Origin: an uncultured Acidimicrobiales bacterium
Lineage (GTDB): Bacteria; Actinomycetota; Acidimicrobiia; Acidimicrobiales; SHLQ01
Length of the DNA: 32,658 nt
Reading direction: 5' to 3'
Assembly: GCA_905479685.1 (NCBI GenBank)
Contig: CAJQNJ010000119.1
Coordinates: forward strand, 1 to 32,658
Part shown: in pieces, positions 23,082 through 31,643 of the stretch
Numbering within the stretch: position 1 is the stretch's first letter
Layout: each line of letters opens with the position of its first letter
Made by a program: the position numbers and the translations under genes
The notes under the pieces: generated by a model
The model's database searches: none
Seen by the model: the letters and a program-made list of their open reading frames with translations, nothing else
Told to the model about the DNA's origin: nothing

Positions 23082-23962
23082 AGCAGATCCTCCAGCGCAT
23101 CCTCGAGGGTCTCGTGTTCGAACACGTACCCGGTATCTGACAGTACCGATGGAAGAGCCCGCGTACTCGTGTAGAGGAACGCCTGAGCGAGTTCCTTTCC
23201 GAGCCGAACGTTCACGGCGAAGCTCGGTGTCGGCAGGAGCGTCGGACGATTGAGCGCCCGACCGACAGCCTTGGTGTAGTCAGCATTGGTGACCGGGTTC
23301 GGAGCGGTCAGGTTGACCGGACCCGAGATGTCGTGGTCGATCAAGTGGAGAATCGCTCGGATCTGATCATTGATCGATATCCAGCTCCAGTACTGGCTCC
23401 CGTCGCCGAATCTACCCGCTACACCGAGCTTGAAGAAGAGCAGGGCTTCGCCGAGCGCCCCTCCGTTCGGGCTCAAGACGATGCCTGTGCGGATGAAGGC
23501 AGTCCGTACCCCGGCCTCGACTGCGGGACGTGTGGCCTGCTCCCAGGCGACAGCGACCTCTGGCAGAAACCCAGTGCCTGGCTCGGAGTGCTCGGTCAGT
23601 TCCTCGTCGCCACGGTTCCCGTAGATGCCGACTGCGGAACCACTGATCAGCACCGGTTTCCGCTCGAGACCGGCCAGAGTTTGCGCCAGTAGCTCAGTCC
23701 CCTTGACCCGACTGTCCAGGATTTCCCGCTTGCGTTCGGGAGACCACTTCTTGTCACCGATGCCGGCACCTGCGAGATGCACGACCGCATCGACACCTTC
23801 GAGTTTGGCGGCCTCGATCGTTCCCTCCGCGATGTCCCACGAGATGTCGGCTGGGCCGGGATTGCTTCGAACGACTCGGATGGCCGTGTCGCCACGTCGC
23901 TCGATCCCCTCGATCAGCGCCTCGCCGATGAGCCCGGTTGAACCTGTGATTGCAATCTTCAT
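23078..23962 (-). CDS. TIGR01777 family NAD-dependent epimerase/dehydratase-like protein
   Basis: 294-residue atypical short-chain dehydrogenase. GSTGLIG (7-13) is the nucleotide-binding loop, VVHLAGAGIGDKKWSPERKR (61-80) is a signature of this family, SGSAVGIYG (107-115) follows, and the C-terminal DUF1731 segment (about 225-294) starts at NPVTNADYTKAVG. The family has no firm biochemical role; the name SulA/YfcH-like is often used. It is the first gene of a two-gene minus-strand unit with the SRPBCC gene, coupled by a GTGA overlap. ATG 23962 has a GGAGG-like run close upstream. Not obviously linked to polysaccharide synthesis. Confidence 0.9.
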   Translation of the reverse strand: MKIAITGSTGLIGEALIEGIERRGDTAIRVVRSNPGPADISWDIAEGTIEAAKLEGVDAVVHLAGAGIGDKKWSPERKREILDSRVKGTELLAQTLAGLERKPVLISGSAVGIYGNRGDEELTEHSEPGTGFLPEVAVAWEQATRPAVEAGVRTAFIRTGIVLSPNGGALGEALLFFKLGVAGRFGDGSQYWSWISINDQIRAILHLIDHDISGPVNLTAPNPVTNADYTKAVGRALNRPTLLPTPSFAVNVRLGKELAQAFLYTSTRALPSVLSDTGYVFEHETLEDALEDLL

Positions 23963-24152
23963 GCCTCCACCCTAGGCAGTCGGCTCGTGGCGCGGCGGCT
24001 CGAACACGACGGGCCGTCGCGCCCACTACAACCTGGCGGTGGCAACGCTCCTGACGACATCTCGGCAATCGAGCACATACGGTCCATGTGCAGCGTAGAT
24101 AGGGCGAGCGTGAGCCAAAGGGTCGCGAAACTGCAGTCGAAGACCAGAGGGT
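23963..24152. other. intergenic, nothing recognised
   Basis: About 190 bases between the TIGR01777 gene start and the LPXTG gene stop, both on the minus strand. No ORF of coding character, tRNA or clear terminator was seen. It probably holds the promoter of the TIGR01777-SRPBCC pair. Confidence 0.4.
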
Positions 24153-24752
24153 TCAGCGGGATTGTCGGGGTTTTGTTCGATGCGAGTAAGCAGCCAGTGC
24201 CAACCCAACTGCTACAAGTGCTGAGGCGAACGACACCAGTCTGCTCGAGTTTCCACCGGTGAACGGCAGAGCCTCGGGGATCCCATTCACGATTGGGGCG
24301 TCAGGGTCGGGATCGATGCTGAGCGACCCGTCGGACGACAGTCGAATCAGCACACTGAGGTCGAGGTTTCCACAGCGCGAATGGACGTCGTAGGTGCCAG
24401 GCCCGAGTTCGGTCGGGAGTTGCACATTCGGGAATGCGAAGATTCCATTCTCCAGCGAGTCGGCACTGTCGACCGATGTTGTCACGGCAAGGATTCGGCC
24501 AGGAACGCTCTGCGATGCGGGCGGATCGTTTGTCGTCGGCTGAATGCCGGGCAGGTAGAGGACTACTTCCACGCCTCCCGCGCAGCCCAGGCCGGTGAAG
24601 TCAGCAAACCCTGGGCGTGTTGGCGAAGTCGTCACGAAAAGGCCTGAAACGCCGCCGTACTGCGCGGACAGGAAGGACGGTGATATGGCTGTCGATACGA
24701 GGATCGCGAACAACGCGACGATCGAGCGGCGGAACAGCTTCACCTTGTCCAT
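24153..24752 (-). CDS. LPXTG-type surface protein, sortase substrate
   Basis: 199-residue exported protein. The basic start MDKVKLFRR and hydrophobic core (about 11-28) form a signal peptide ending near LSA (28-30). The mature part is beta-rich with Cys57 and Cys127, possibly a disulfide. It ends with LPFTG (162-166), a hydrophobic segment (about 172-188) and a basic tail (HRTKPRQSR), a full cell-wall sorting signal. A sortase would cleave after Thr165 and link the protein to the wall. No sortase gene is in the window. ATG 24752 gives a normal signal peptide; GTG 24770 would add six residues. It follows the DUF4012 gene by 40 bases. Function of the mature domain unknown. Confidence 0.82.
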   Translation of the reverse strand: MDKVKLFRRSIVALFAILVSTAISPSFLSAQYGGVSGLFVTTSPTRPGFADFTGLGCAGGVEVVLYLPGIQPTTNDPPASQSVPGRILAVTTSVDSADSLENGIFAFPNVQLPTELGPGTYDVHSRCGNLDLSVLIRLSSDGSLSIDPDPDAPIVNGIPEALPFTGGNSSRLVSFASALVAVGLALAAYSHRTKPRQSR

Positions 24753-24774
24753 TCGGTGGATACCCACCACATGT

Positions 24775-24794
24775 GAGGGGTCAGGTGGACCCTC
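24775..24794 (-). terminator. hairpin at the DUF4012-LPXTG junction
   Basis: GAGGGGTC (24775-24782) pairs with GACCCTC (24788-24794) with one bulged G and a five-base loop. It overlaps the stop codon of the DUF4012 gene. No U-tract follows on the minus strand, so it is a weak terminator candidate, possibly an attenuating or processing stem. Confidence 0.35.
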
Positions 24795-27192
24795 AGTCGG
24801 CCAGCATGAAGCTGAATACCTCGGGCCGATCGAGAGGCGCTGCCCATCTGACCCCGTCGGCGTGTGACGTCCAGCCTGCTGGAGGCACGATTCGCGAGCC
24901 GTCGTCGGTGGATACGCGCCATGAAATCTTGTCGGGCGAGCTGAGCGGCTGCGATCCGACGGTCAGCTCGAACGCCGAACGGCTGCTCAGATCAGCCTCG
25001 AGTTCGAGATCGAGGGTGGCGAACTCGCCGGGTGGAATTGTCACGACCATCGAATAGACCCAGTGGCCGAATTCAGTGCCCACCTCGACCGGCGCAGGGT
25101 CCCCGTCGACCAGAGCGTCCACGAGGATGTCCGATGAGTAGATCGACAAGATCATGCGGTTCGTTCCGAGATCGAGGTCTTGGTCGTTCGACGCGAGCAC
25201 GGCGTCGGGGAGACCTGACGATGGCGCTGTGTTCTCCAGCATGATCGTCACGTCGTGCACGACCTGCTCGGTCTCGGGGCGTACCGTCGTTCGAAGATCG
25301 ACCGTACGCTCGAGGTAGGGATCGATCTTGTTCTGCCCGGCGTTTTGATGCACGATCGCCAAGACGTTCTCCGGCGAACGAGGAAACGCTCCAGAAAGTC
25401 CGAGCCGCTCGACGATCGAACCGTCTTCGTCGTCCGCCAGCCAGAGTGAGATGCGACGCTGTTCTGCGAGCGGCGCCAACTCGGTGGCGAACGCAATCGG
25501 ATCCGGCGGATTCTCGATGAGTGAATCGACGAGTTGGTCCGTCATGTCGAGCAGCCTCTGCTCCCTACCCGGTTCGTCATCTTCGAACCGTGCGTATTGC
25601 TCGACCAGGAGTTCCCGTGATGCATTCGCACCAGTGAGCGACATGTCTCCGTCGAGGTCGATGGGTTCGGCGAAGCCCAGCAGCCCTTCGATCACGAAGG
25701 GATCAATCAGCAGAATCGCTTCGACATCGATGCCGGTCGCCTGGGCGAACAGGTCAGCCGAGACCCGCGCGACGCTTGGAAAATCCGGGCTGATCGTGAC
25801 GTCTTGAATGTGGCGGTCGATCGAGTAGCGCTGATATCGAGCCACGAATTCCGCGTCGCCCTGCAGCGTGGCCGAGTGTGTCTCGAGGAGTGCGTTCAGG
25901 TCGCGCGCCTGGTATTGCTCGGCCACCGAGAGCGTGCCATCTCGAGACTCGAGGAGCACCCAGTTGCCGACGAAGCCTCCCATGGCACGGGCTTCGGCTG
26001 GCGTAGAAATCATGACCAGGATCTGTGACGCAGTGTCTCTTCCGAGAAGGTTGGCACTGACATGGAGCGCCTCAGCCGAAGCGCCGACCAGGCCTGAACT
26101 GCGGCCGAGAACCTCGACTGCTCGATCCATACGGTTGGCGAGAGGAGGGACGAGCCACGGAGATCGAGATCGATCGATCCGACTGTTCGCTCGCTCGGTA
26201 GTGGCCGCAAGGGCATCGACCGCCGGCGTGATCGACTCCACCTCGTTGACGTTGATCGCGCCGTCGGTGAAGAGCTCATCTGGGCGTACCCGTTGGGTTG
26301 TGACCGCGGCTGAGCTTGTCAGTGCGCTTGCCTGTCCGGTGACGACCTGGGCAGCGCGAACGTGCTGGCCAAGGATCGGAATCAGACGGCTCGGGGTCAT
26401 CCATGGGCCTGCAAGGACACGATTTGCCGACGCCCAGTCATCGGCTGCTTCATCGAAGAGTTCAGTCGATGCCAGCAGGTCGCCGTCGCTTGCTGCTTCT
26501 GCGGCCGATCGAGAGGTACGAAGCCCATCCAGCATCGAAGGGATCGAAATGGCGGATATGGCTGCGGTCATGAGGATCGTGAGGCCGAGTGTCCACGCGA
26601 GGCGGCGACCGTGCCCGCGGATCATGCGACGTCGACGACGCGAGAGCGTCTTCCATCCGGTCATCAGAACCGGAACGGTCGCGACGAGGGTGATCATGGC
26701 GCTCGTTGCGAACGGGTCCTCGATGTGCCCGCCGCTGAGACGCCACAGCGGACCAGCTCCCTGCGTCAAGAGTGCGGGGACTGCGACAGCTGCAACGACT
26801 GATCCGACCAGCCGGTCGCTACGTCGGCGTCGGTTGTTGACCGAACGAGCGGTCAATCCGAGCGCGATGACACACGCGACCTGACCGAGGAGTGAGGCTG
26901 TCGACACCGCTGCGAGTCCGGCGAGAACGGGCCATGTCCATCGTCGCGCGCGGCCTGCGAACCACACAACGGTTCCTGCAAACACGCCGCGGTACATCGC
27001 GTCGGCCATCGCGATTCCGGCTGGTGATGCGTCGCTGAGTAAGGCTGCGCCAACCGACGAGATGGCGACCAGCGAGATCGTGACGGTCTGCCTGGCCCGC
27101 GTGTCTGGCGCCGTCGTGAATCCCCGGCGGGCCGCTCGACGAATCGGAGCGGGATCAAGAATCGGGGCGCGTTCTCGCAGATCGATGGTCAT
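24793..27192 (-). CDS. DUF4012 domain membrane protein
   Basis: 799 residues. The N-terminal part holds several hydrophobic segments (about 38-53, 66-79, 85-113, 129-143, 163-178, 199-217) separated by very basic loops; the remaining 580 residues are mainly extracytoplasmic. STPAEARAMGGFVGNW (396-411) matches the conserved start of the DUF4012 domain, which in other genomes has an E-x-R-x-x-GG core. DUF4012 genes commonly sit near polysaccharide or wall-polymer genes in Actinobacteria and Patescibacteria, but no activity is established. It faces the PglF-type gene across a 100-base divergent gap and is followed by the LPXTG gene, with which it probably forms an operon. Confidence 0.85.
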   Translation of the reverse strand: MTIDLRERAPILDPAPIRRAARRGFTTAPDTRARQTVTISLVAISSVGAALLSDASPAGIAMADAMYRGVFAGTVVWFAGRARRWTWPVLAGLAAVSTASLLGQVACVIALGLTARSVNNRRRRSDRLVGSVVAAVAVPALLTQGAGPLWRLSGGHIEDPFATSAMITLVATVPVLMTGWKTLSRRRRRMIRGHGRRLAWTLGLTILMTAAISAISIPSMLDGLRTSRSAAEAASDGDLLASTELFDEAADDWASANRVLAGPWMTPSRLIPILGQHVRAAQVVTGQASALTSSAAVTTQRVRPDELFTDGAINVNEVESITPAVDALAATTERANSRIDRSRSPWLVPPLANRMDRAVEVLGRSSGLVGASAEALHVSANLLGRDTASQILVMISTPAEARAMGGFVGNWVLLESRDGTLSVAEQYQARDLNALLETHSATLQGDAEFVARYQRYSIDRHIQDVTISPDFPSVARVSADLFAQATGIDVEAILLIDPFVIEGLLGFAEPIDLDGDMSLTGANASRELLVEQYARFEDDEPGREQRLLDMTDQLVDSLIENPPDPIAFATELAPLAEQRRISLWLADDEDGSIVERLGLSGAFPRSPENVLAIVHQNAGQNKIDPYLERTVDLRTTVRPETEQVVHDVTIMLENTAPSSGLPDAVLASNDQDLDLGTNRMILSIYSSDILVDALVDGDPAPVEVGTEFGHWVYSMVVTIPPGEFATLDLELEADLSSRSAFELTVGSQPLSSPDKISWRVSTDDGSRIVPPAGWTSHADGVRWAAPLDRPEVFSFMLAD

Positions 27193-27292
27193 GGCGGGTC
27201 ATGGGCCTATCGACAGTGGTGGGGTGGACATGAGAAGGCTGAATCACCGAGCCCTGCTCATATCTGGGTGATCGGGACCGACAGAACTCTCG

Positions 27293-29164
27293 ATGAAGCA
27301 CGACACAGATCGCGAGCGGAGTAGGCCCGCGCAACCCCGGGGTCTCCGGACCCCGGGGGCCACGTCTCTGTCCGATCGCACGGCGTCTCGAAACATCGGT
27401 CTGCGCGTGCTCACCGACGGACTGATCTGGTTTCTGGCGATGGTCGGCGGTGCAGCGACCATGGGTGCATCACTTTCGCATGGTGCTGTCGCAGGAGCGG
27501 CTGCGGCTGCGATGCAGTTGATCTTCGGAGCGGCGACAGGTCTCTACCGAGGCCGATGGAGGCTCGCGAGCTTCGATGAGGTGGTTGCGCTCGCTGTCGT
27601 GGTTGGCGCAGTCTCTGCTGGTTTGGCCGCCATACGAGTTGTTGCCGATGCTGTAGGAGTCACCGTCGCCATCAGTGTTCTCGCTCCTTTCGCGGCCTTC
27701 AGCTTCATGGTGTTCGCTCGGGGCGTTCGTCGCTACTGGAATCAGCGCCTTCGTCGTCGAGAAAATACGTTTGAACAAGAGCCGATCGTTGTGTTCGGAG
27801 CCGGTGATGGCGGAGCGCAAATCGTGCGGGCCATGCTCGGAAATTCCAGAAGCACATATGTACCCGTCGCCTTGCTCGACGATGATCCGGCCAAACAAAA
27901 CCTCCGAATCCAAGGAGTTCCGGTACTCGGCGGCAGGGACGATCTTGCTCGTGTCACGCGATCTGCTGGTTGCTCGGTCCTTGTCATTGCGATCCCGACT
28001 GCCGGCTCACGCACCATACGAGCTCTCTCTGCTCAGGCCGAAGAACTCGGGCTCGATGTTCGTGTCCTACCGCCAACCCAGGAACTCGTCGATGGAATCG
28101 TCTCGCTCTCGGATCTTCGAGAAGTGAGTGAAGAAGATCTGCTCGGGCGCCGGATGATCGACACGGATCTCGACGCCATCGCCTCGTATCTGACGGGGCA
28201 GTGTGTCCTCGTCACGGGTGCCGGAGGTTCGATCGGCTCGGAGCTGTGCCGTCAGATCGCCCGATTCGGTCCGAGGAAGCTGGTGATGCTCGATCGCGAT
28301 GAGTCAGCCTTACACGGCGTACAGCTGTCACTCGAAGGGCGCGCCTTGCTCGATGACCGCAACCTCGTCGTGGCTGACATCCGCGACGGTGACCGGCTGG
28401 ATGAAGTATTCGAGGAGCACTCACCGGGTGTTGTCTTTCATGCTGCCGCCCTGAAACACCTTCCCCTCCTCGAGATGTATGCAGAAGAGGGCTGGAAGAC
28501 CAACGTCTTGGGAACGAACAACGTGCTTCGCTCCGCAGCGAGGGTCGGCGTGGCGCACTTCGTGAATGTCTCCACTGACAAAGCGGCGGACCCAACGAGC
28601 GTTCTCGGCTACACCAAACGACTCGCAGAGCAGCTCACGTCATGGTACGCGAACCGAAGTCGAGGAGACTGGGTGAGTGTCCGATTCGGAAACGTGTTGG
28701 GCTCGCGCGGATCGATGCTCGAGGCATTCCGTGCCCAGGTCGACGGAGGTGGGCCGATCACCGTCACCCATCCCGATGTGACCCGGTTCTTCATGACTCC
28801 CCAAGAGGCATGCGAACTGGTCATCCAGGCGGGCGCGGTGGGTCATCGAGGAGAGGCGCTCGTCCTCGATATGGGAGAGCCGGTCCGGATTCTCGATGTC
28901 GCGCAACGACTCGCTGCCTCGGCCTCGGAGCCGATCGACATCGTCTTCACCGGGCTGCGCCCGGGGGAGAAGCTCCATGAAGATCTGATCAGCAGAGATG
29001 AACTCGACATCCGTCGGGCCCACCCATTGATCTCACACGTTGGTGTGCCAGCTCTTGGGCCCATCCAACTCGGTCTCTTCGACAACTCGAGCAACTCCAT
29101 TGCGAGAGAATCGATGCGTCGACTGTGCGTCGAGTCCGACGCGACCGCTGTGCTCGTCCTGTAG
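27293..29164 (+). CDS. CapD/PglF-type nucleotide-sugar 4,6-dehydratase
   Basis: 623-residue membrane protein. N-terminal helices (about 37-60, 64-82, 96-118, 124-142) anchor a CoA-binding-like Rossmann domain (VVFGAGDGG, 166-174) and a second Rossmann domain with the catalytic dehydratase (TGAGGSIG, 308-315; HAAALKHLP, 383-391; STDKAADP, 427-434). Relatives convert UDP-GlcNAc to the 4-keto-6-deoxy sugar, the first step toward bacillosamine, QuiNAc or FucNAc. The usual active-site YxxxK is LxxxK here (Leu438, Lys442), comparable to the MxxxK of PglF/WbpM. The length and layout match the full-size enzymes. ATG 27293 is used; the gene is divergent from DUF4012 and convergent with the PglD-like gene. 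Confidence 0.92.
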   Translation: MKHDTDRERSRPAQPRGLRTPGATSLSDRTASRNIGLRVLTDGLIWFLAMVGGAATMGASLSHGAVAGAAAAAMQLIFGAATGLYRGRWRLASFDEVVALAVVVGAVSAGLAAIRVVADAVGVTVAISVLAPFAAFSFMVFARGVRRYWNQRLRRRENTFEQEPIVVFGAGDGGAQIVRAMLGNSRSTYVPVALLDDDPAKQNLRIQGVPVLGGRDDLARVTRSAGCSVLVIAIPTAGSRTIRALSAQAEELGLDVRVLPPTQELVDGIVSLSDLREVSEEDLLGRRMIDTDLDAIASYLTGQCVLVTGAGGSIGSELCRQIARFGPRKLVMLDRDESALHGVQLSLEGRALLDDRNLVVADIRDGDRLDEVFEEHSPGVVFHAAALKHLPLLEMYAEEGWKTNVLGTNNVLRSAARVGVAHFVNVSTDKAADPTSVLGYTKRLAEQLTSWYANRSRGDWVSVRFGNVLGSRGSMLEAFRAQVDGGGPITVTHPDVTRFFMTPQEACELVIQAGAVGHRGEALVLDMGEPVRILDVAQRLAASASEPIDIVFTGLRPGEKLHEDLISRDELDIRRAHPLISHVGVPALGPIQLGLFDNSSNSIARESMRRLCVESDATAVLVL

Positions 29165-29231
29165 CGCCTGCGGGTTTCCCTAGAGCGTGCGCGCCCTGCG
29201 GTAGGCCACCCTCAGCTCGCCCAGGCTTCGC
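29165..29231. other. short convergent gap, nothing recognised
   Basis: 67 bases between the ends of the dehydratase (plus) and the acyltransferase (minus). A terminator would be expected, but I saw no strong hairpin with a U-tract. Confidence 0.35.
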
Positions 29232-29939
29232 TCAGGTCTCGACCGCGGGTACGCCGGCTACCGTTTGTGCTCTTCGTACGTCGCGCGTCACCACGGCGCC
29301 AGCGCCGACCACTGCGTCGTCACAGATCCGCACTCCCGGCAACACGGTCGCTCCTGCGCCGATGAATACCCGGTCGCCGATGTCGACGGAGCCGGTGATC
29401 TGGACCCCGGGACAGATGGTGACGAAGTCGCCGAGAGAGCAGTCGTGTGAGATGGATGCCGCCAGGTTCACGTGGGTGTGTCGGCCGATGACAACGTTCG
29501 TGGTGACGATGCTGCGTTGTGCGAGCACCGACCCTCTTCCGATTCGTGAGCCCGAGCCCACGATCGCAGTGGGATGTATCAGGGGGCCGAACGGGTCTGC
29601 GAAAGACTCTGCGATTTGAGATCGAATCGCTGGTGCTCCGACGCCGATGAAGAGCTCGCACGCGCGGTCCTCGAGCGCGCTCGAGTCCCCGAGGAACCGG
29701 ATCCCCGACCGAGCGAGGACGCCGAGGTCCGGGCAAGCATCGTCGACCACTCCGAGAAGGCTCACCTCAGCGTCGTGGGCTTGGACGTCGCGCACGATAT
29801 CTGCCAGTTCGCGGCCGTGCCCGCCGGATCCAAGCACAACGATCGATCGAGTGGATCGTCGCTCCAGGTCGAGCTCGATCTGGTTCGGTGGGCGACCAGG
29901 CCGAAGGCCCGTTGCGCGGGTATCTGCCGGACCGATCAT
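29232..29939 (-). CDS. PglD/NeuD-type sugar acetyltransferase
   Basis: 235-residue cytoplasmic enzyme. The N-terminal Rossmann-like part has VVLGSGGHGRE (34-44), and the C-terminal part (about 120-228) is a left-handed beta-helix built of hexapeptide repeats (IGRGSV, IGDRVFIGAGATVLPGVRI). His156 and the SHD at 164-166 lie where PglD places its catalytic His. The family acetylates the amino group of UDP-4-amino sugars (PglD) or sialic acid hydroxyls (NeuD). With the PglF-like gene at 27293 and the PglC-like gene upstream, an N-acetylating role in a bacillosamine-like pathway is most likely. Its ATG overlaps the stop of the PglC-like gene (ATGA). The N-terminus has about 30 extra residues, so a start further in is possible. 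Confidence 0.86.
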   Translation of the reverse strand: MIGPADTRATGLRPGRPPNQIELDLERRSTRSIVVLGSGGHGRELADIVRDVQAHDAEVSLLGVVDDACPDLGVLARSGIRFLGDSSALEDRACELFIGVGAPAIRSQIAESFADPFGPLIHPTAIVGSGSRIGRGSVLAQRSIVTTNVVIGRHTHVNLAASISHDCSLGDFVTICPGVQITGSVDIGDRVFIGAGATVLPGVRICDDAVVGAGAVVTRDVRRAQTVAGVPAVET

Positions 29940-30637
29940 GCTGCTCGCCGTTCTTGGGTGGGGCTGGAGGCGAGATCAATGTCCGTGTTGCTCGCGAGGT
30001 CAACGGCGTCGGTGAGGGTCGGCCTCAGGTCGACAACGGGGTCGGTCGGATCGTGGCCATCGACGCCCTGACCACCGATCACGACGCGAGCGGTTTTGCA
30101 CAACGTTGCGAAGTACAGGCTGATCGTCGGCTGGCGCGCCCAACGGAGGTCGAAGGCCAGCCGGTCGTTCCAGAGGAGACTGTTTCTGCCGTTTACCTGC
30201 GCAAGTCCGGTCAGGCCTGGACGTATCGAAGCTCTCTCCCGTTCGGAGGTGGACAGGCTTGCGAATTGCTCTGGGAGCATGGGTCTCGGGCCCACGAGAC
30301 TCATGTCGCCACGCAGGACGTTCACGAGCTGCGGAAGCTCGTCGAGCGATGTTCGGCGCAGGAGTCGTCCGACCGCCGTGATCCGAGTCGGGTCCGGGAC
30401 CAGGGCATTTCTTCCCGTGAGCATCGAGCGGAACTTGTACATTCGGAACGGCGATCCCCCCGAACCGATACGTTTCTGCGTGAACAGGATCGGGCGGCCC
30501 GACGAGATGAGGACTGCCGCTCCAGTGATGATCATGAGCGGTATCCACGCTGGAGCCAGAAGTACGACAATGCCAACGTCGAGCGACCGGATGGCGATCG
30601 AGTTGTTCGATTGAACTGGGAGCTCGGCGGAGAACAT
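29936..30637 (-). CDS. PglC-like phosphoglycosyl transferase (initial sugar transferase)
   Basis: 233-residue monotopic membrane enzyme that transfers a sugar-1-phosphate from a UDP-sugar to undecaprenyl phosphate, the first step of repeat-unit assembly. One hydrophobic re-entrant helix (about 21-46) is followed by TQKRIGSGGSPFRMYKFRSM (53-72), the catalytic DE dyad Asp99-Glu100 in TSLDELPQLVNVLRGDMSLVGPRP (about 96-119), and RPGLTGLAQVNGR (139-151). The size matches small PglC-type enzymes rather than the long WbaP type. The C-terminal 45 residues are low in motifs. It lies seven bases after the epimerase and is coupled to the acyltransferase by ATGA. The sugar may be UDP-diacetylbacillosamine or a relative (inference from the neighbours). 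Confidence 0.93.
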   Translation of the reverse strand: MFSAELPVQSNNSIAIRSLDVGIVVLLAPAWIPLMIITGAAVLISSGRPILFTQKRIGSGGSPFRMYKFRSMLTGRNALVPDPTRITAVGRLLRRTSLDELPQLVNVLRGDMSLVGPRPMLPEQFASLSTSERERASIRPGLTGLAQVNGRNSLLWNDRLAFDLRWARQPTISLYFATLCKTARVVIGGQGVDGHDPTDPVVDLRPTLTDAVDLASNTDIDLASSPTQERRAA

Positions 30638-30644
30638 GGCTCGG

Positions 30645-31643
30645 TCAGTGTTGTGGGATTCGACTCCGAGCGTTGTCGCCGGAAAGGGCGATGGACAGCT
30701 CGGTTCGGGGTTGTTGGTCGACGATTGTTCGCATCCACTCGATCGTCTGAGTCAAACCGTCTTCGAAATCGACAGGATCGATGTCGGGGATGAGCGAGGT
30801 CAAAAGGCTGCAGTCGGCTTGTGAATGTGCAACGTCACCGACGCGATTTCCCACGTTCTGTATCACGAGGGGTTCATCGACCTTCGTGGCGATGAGCGAC
30901 AGAACTTGATTGAGGTCGATCCTCGATCCGAACGCCAAGTTGACCGGGTCCGGAGAGGAGATCTTCCGCTCGAGTGCCAGTCGGATGGTGCTGCAGACGG
31001 TCGAGACGTGGGTGAAGTCGCGAGATTGCGTTCCATCGCCGTGCACGGTGATCGCCCTGCCTCGCAGTGCCGCATCGACGAACGCTGGGATGACGGCGGC
31101 ATAGACGTGACCCGCTGGTTGGAGCGGTCCGAAGACGTTGAAGAACCGAAAGGCGATGGTTGGGATGTCGAACGAGGAGCGGTATGCGAGCGCGTATGCC
31201 TCGGCGGCCAGTTTCGATGCTGCATATGGACTCATCGGTCGGGTCGCCAGCGACTCTCGTTTGGGCAGCTCAGGGTTCGCCCCGTACACCGAGGAGGAGG
31301 ATGCCATGACGACGTGCCGGCCGCCGACGCGGCGGGCTGCTTCGAGAACGTTCAGCGTTCCCGAAGCGTTCGCCAAGTGACTTGCGATGGGATCGTTGAG
31401 CGATCGAGGGACGGAGGATCTGGCGGCGAGATGCACGATGGACTCGGCGTCGGCAGCGAGCGTGTTCATCAGTTCGAGGTCGAGAATCGATCCGACGGTC
31501 AGGTCGACGTCGACGCCATCGAGATTTGTCTCCCGTCCGGTCGATAGGTCATCCAGGATCGAGACGGTGTGCCCGTGTAACAGCAACTCTCGGGCGAGAT
31601 TGGCGCCGATGAAGCCGGCACCTCCCGTGATCAAGGTTCTCAT
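30645..31643 (-). CDS. NAD-dependent sugar epimerase/dehydratase
   Basis: 332-residue extended short-chain dehydrogenase. TGGAGFIG (6-13) binds NAD, Asp31/Asp32 the ribose, and the catalytic triad is Ser116-118 (ASSSSVYG), Tyr140 and Lys144 (SPYAASK). FRFFNVFGPLQP (167-178) is typical of UDP-glucose/GlcNAc 4-epimerases and related UDP-uronate enzymes. It should interconvert a UDP-sugar for this locus; the exact substrate is open. The ATG at 31643 overlaps the ABC transporter stop (ATGA), so this is an operon gene, and the PglC-like gene follows seven bases on. Confidence 0.9.
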   Translation of the reverse strand: MRTLITGGAGFIGANLARELLLHGHTVSILDDLSTGRETNLDGVDVDLTVGSILDLELMNTLAADAESIVHLAARSSVPRSLNDPIASHLANASGTLNVLEAARRVGGRHVVMASSSSVYGANPELPKRESLATRPMSPYAASKLAAEAYALAYRSSFDIPTIAFRFFNVFGPLQPAGHVYAAVIPAFVDAALRGRAITVHGDGTQSRDFTHVSTVCSTIRLALERKISSPDPVNLAFGSRIDLNQVLSLIATKVDEPLVIQNVGNRVGDVAHSQADCSLLTSLIPDIDPVDFEDGLTQTIEWMRTIVDQQPRTELSIALSGDNARSRIPQH

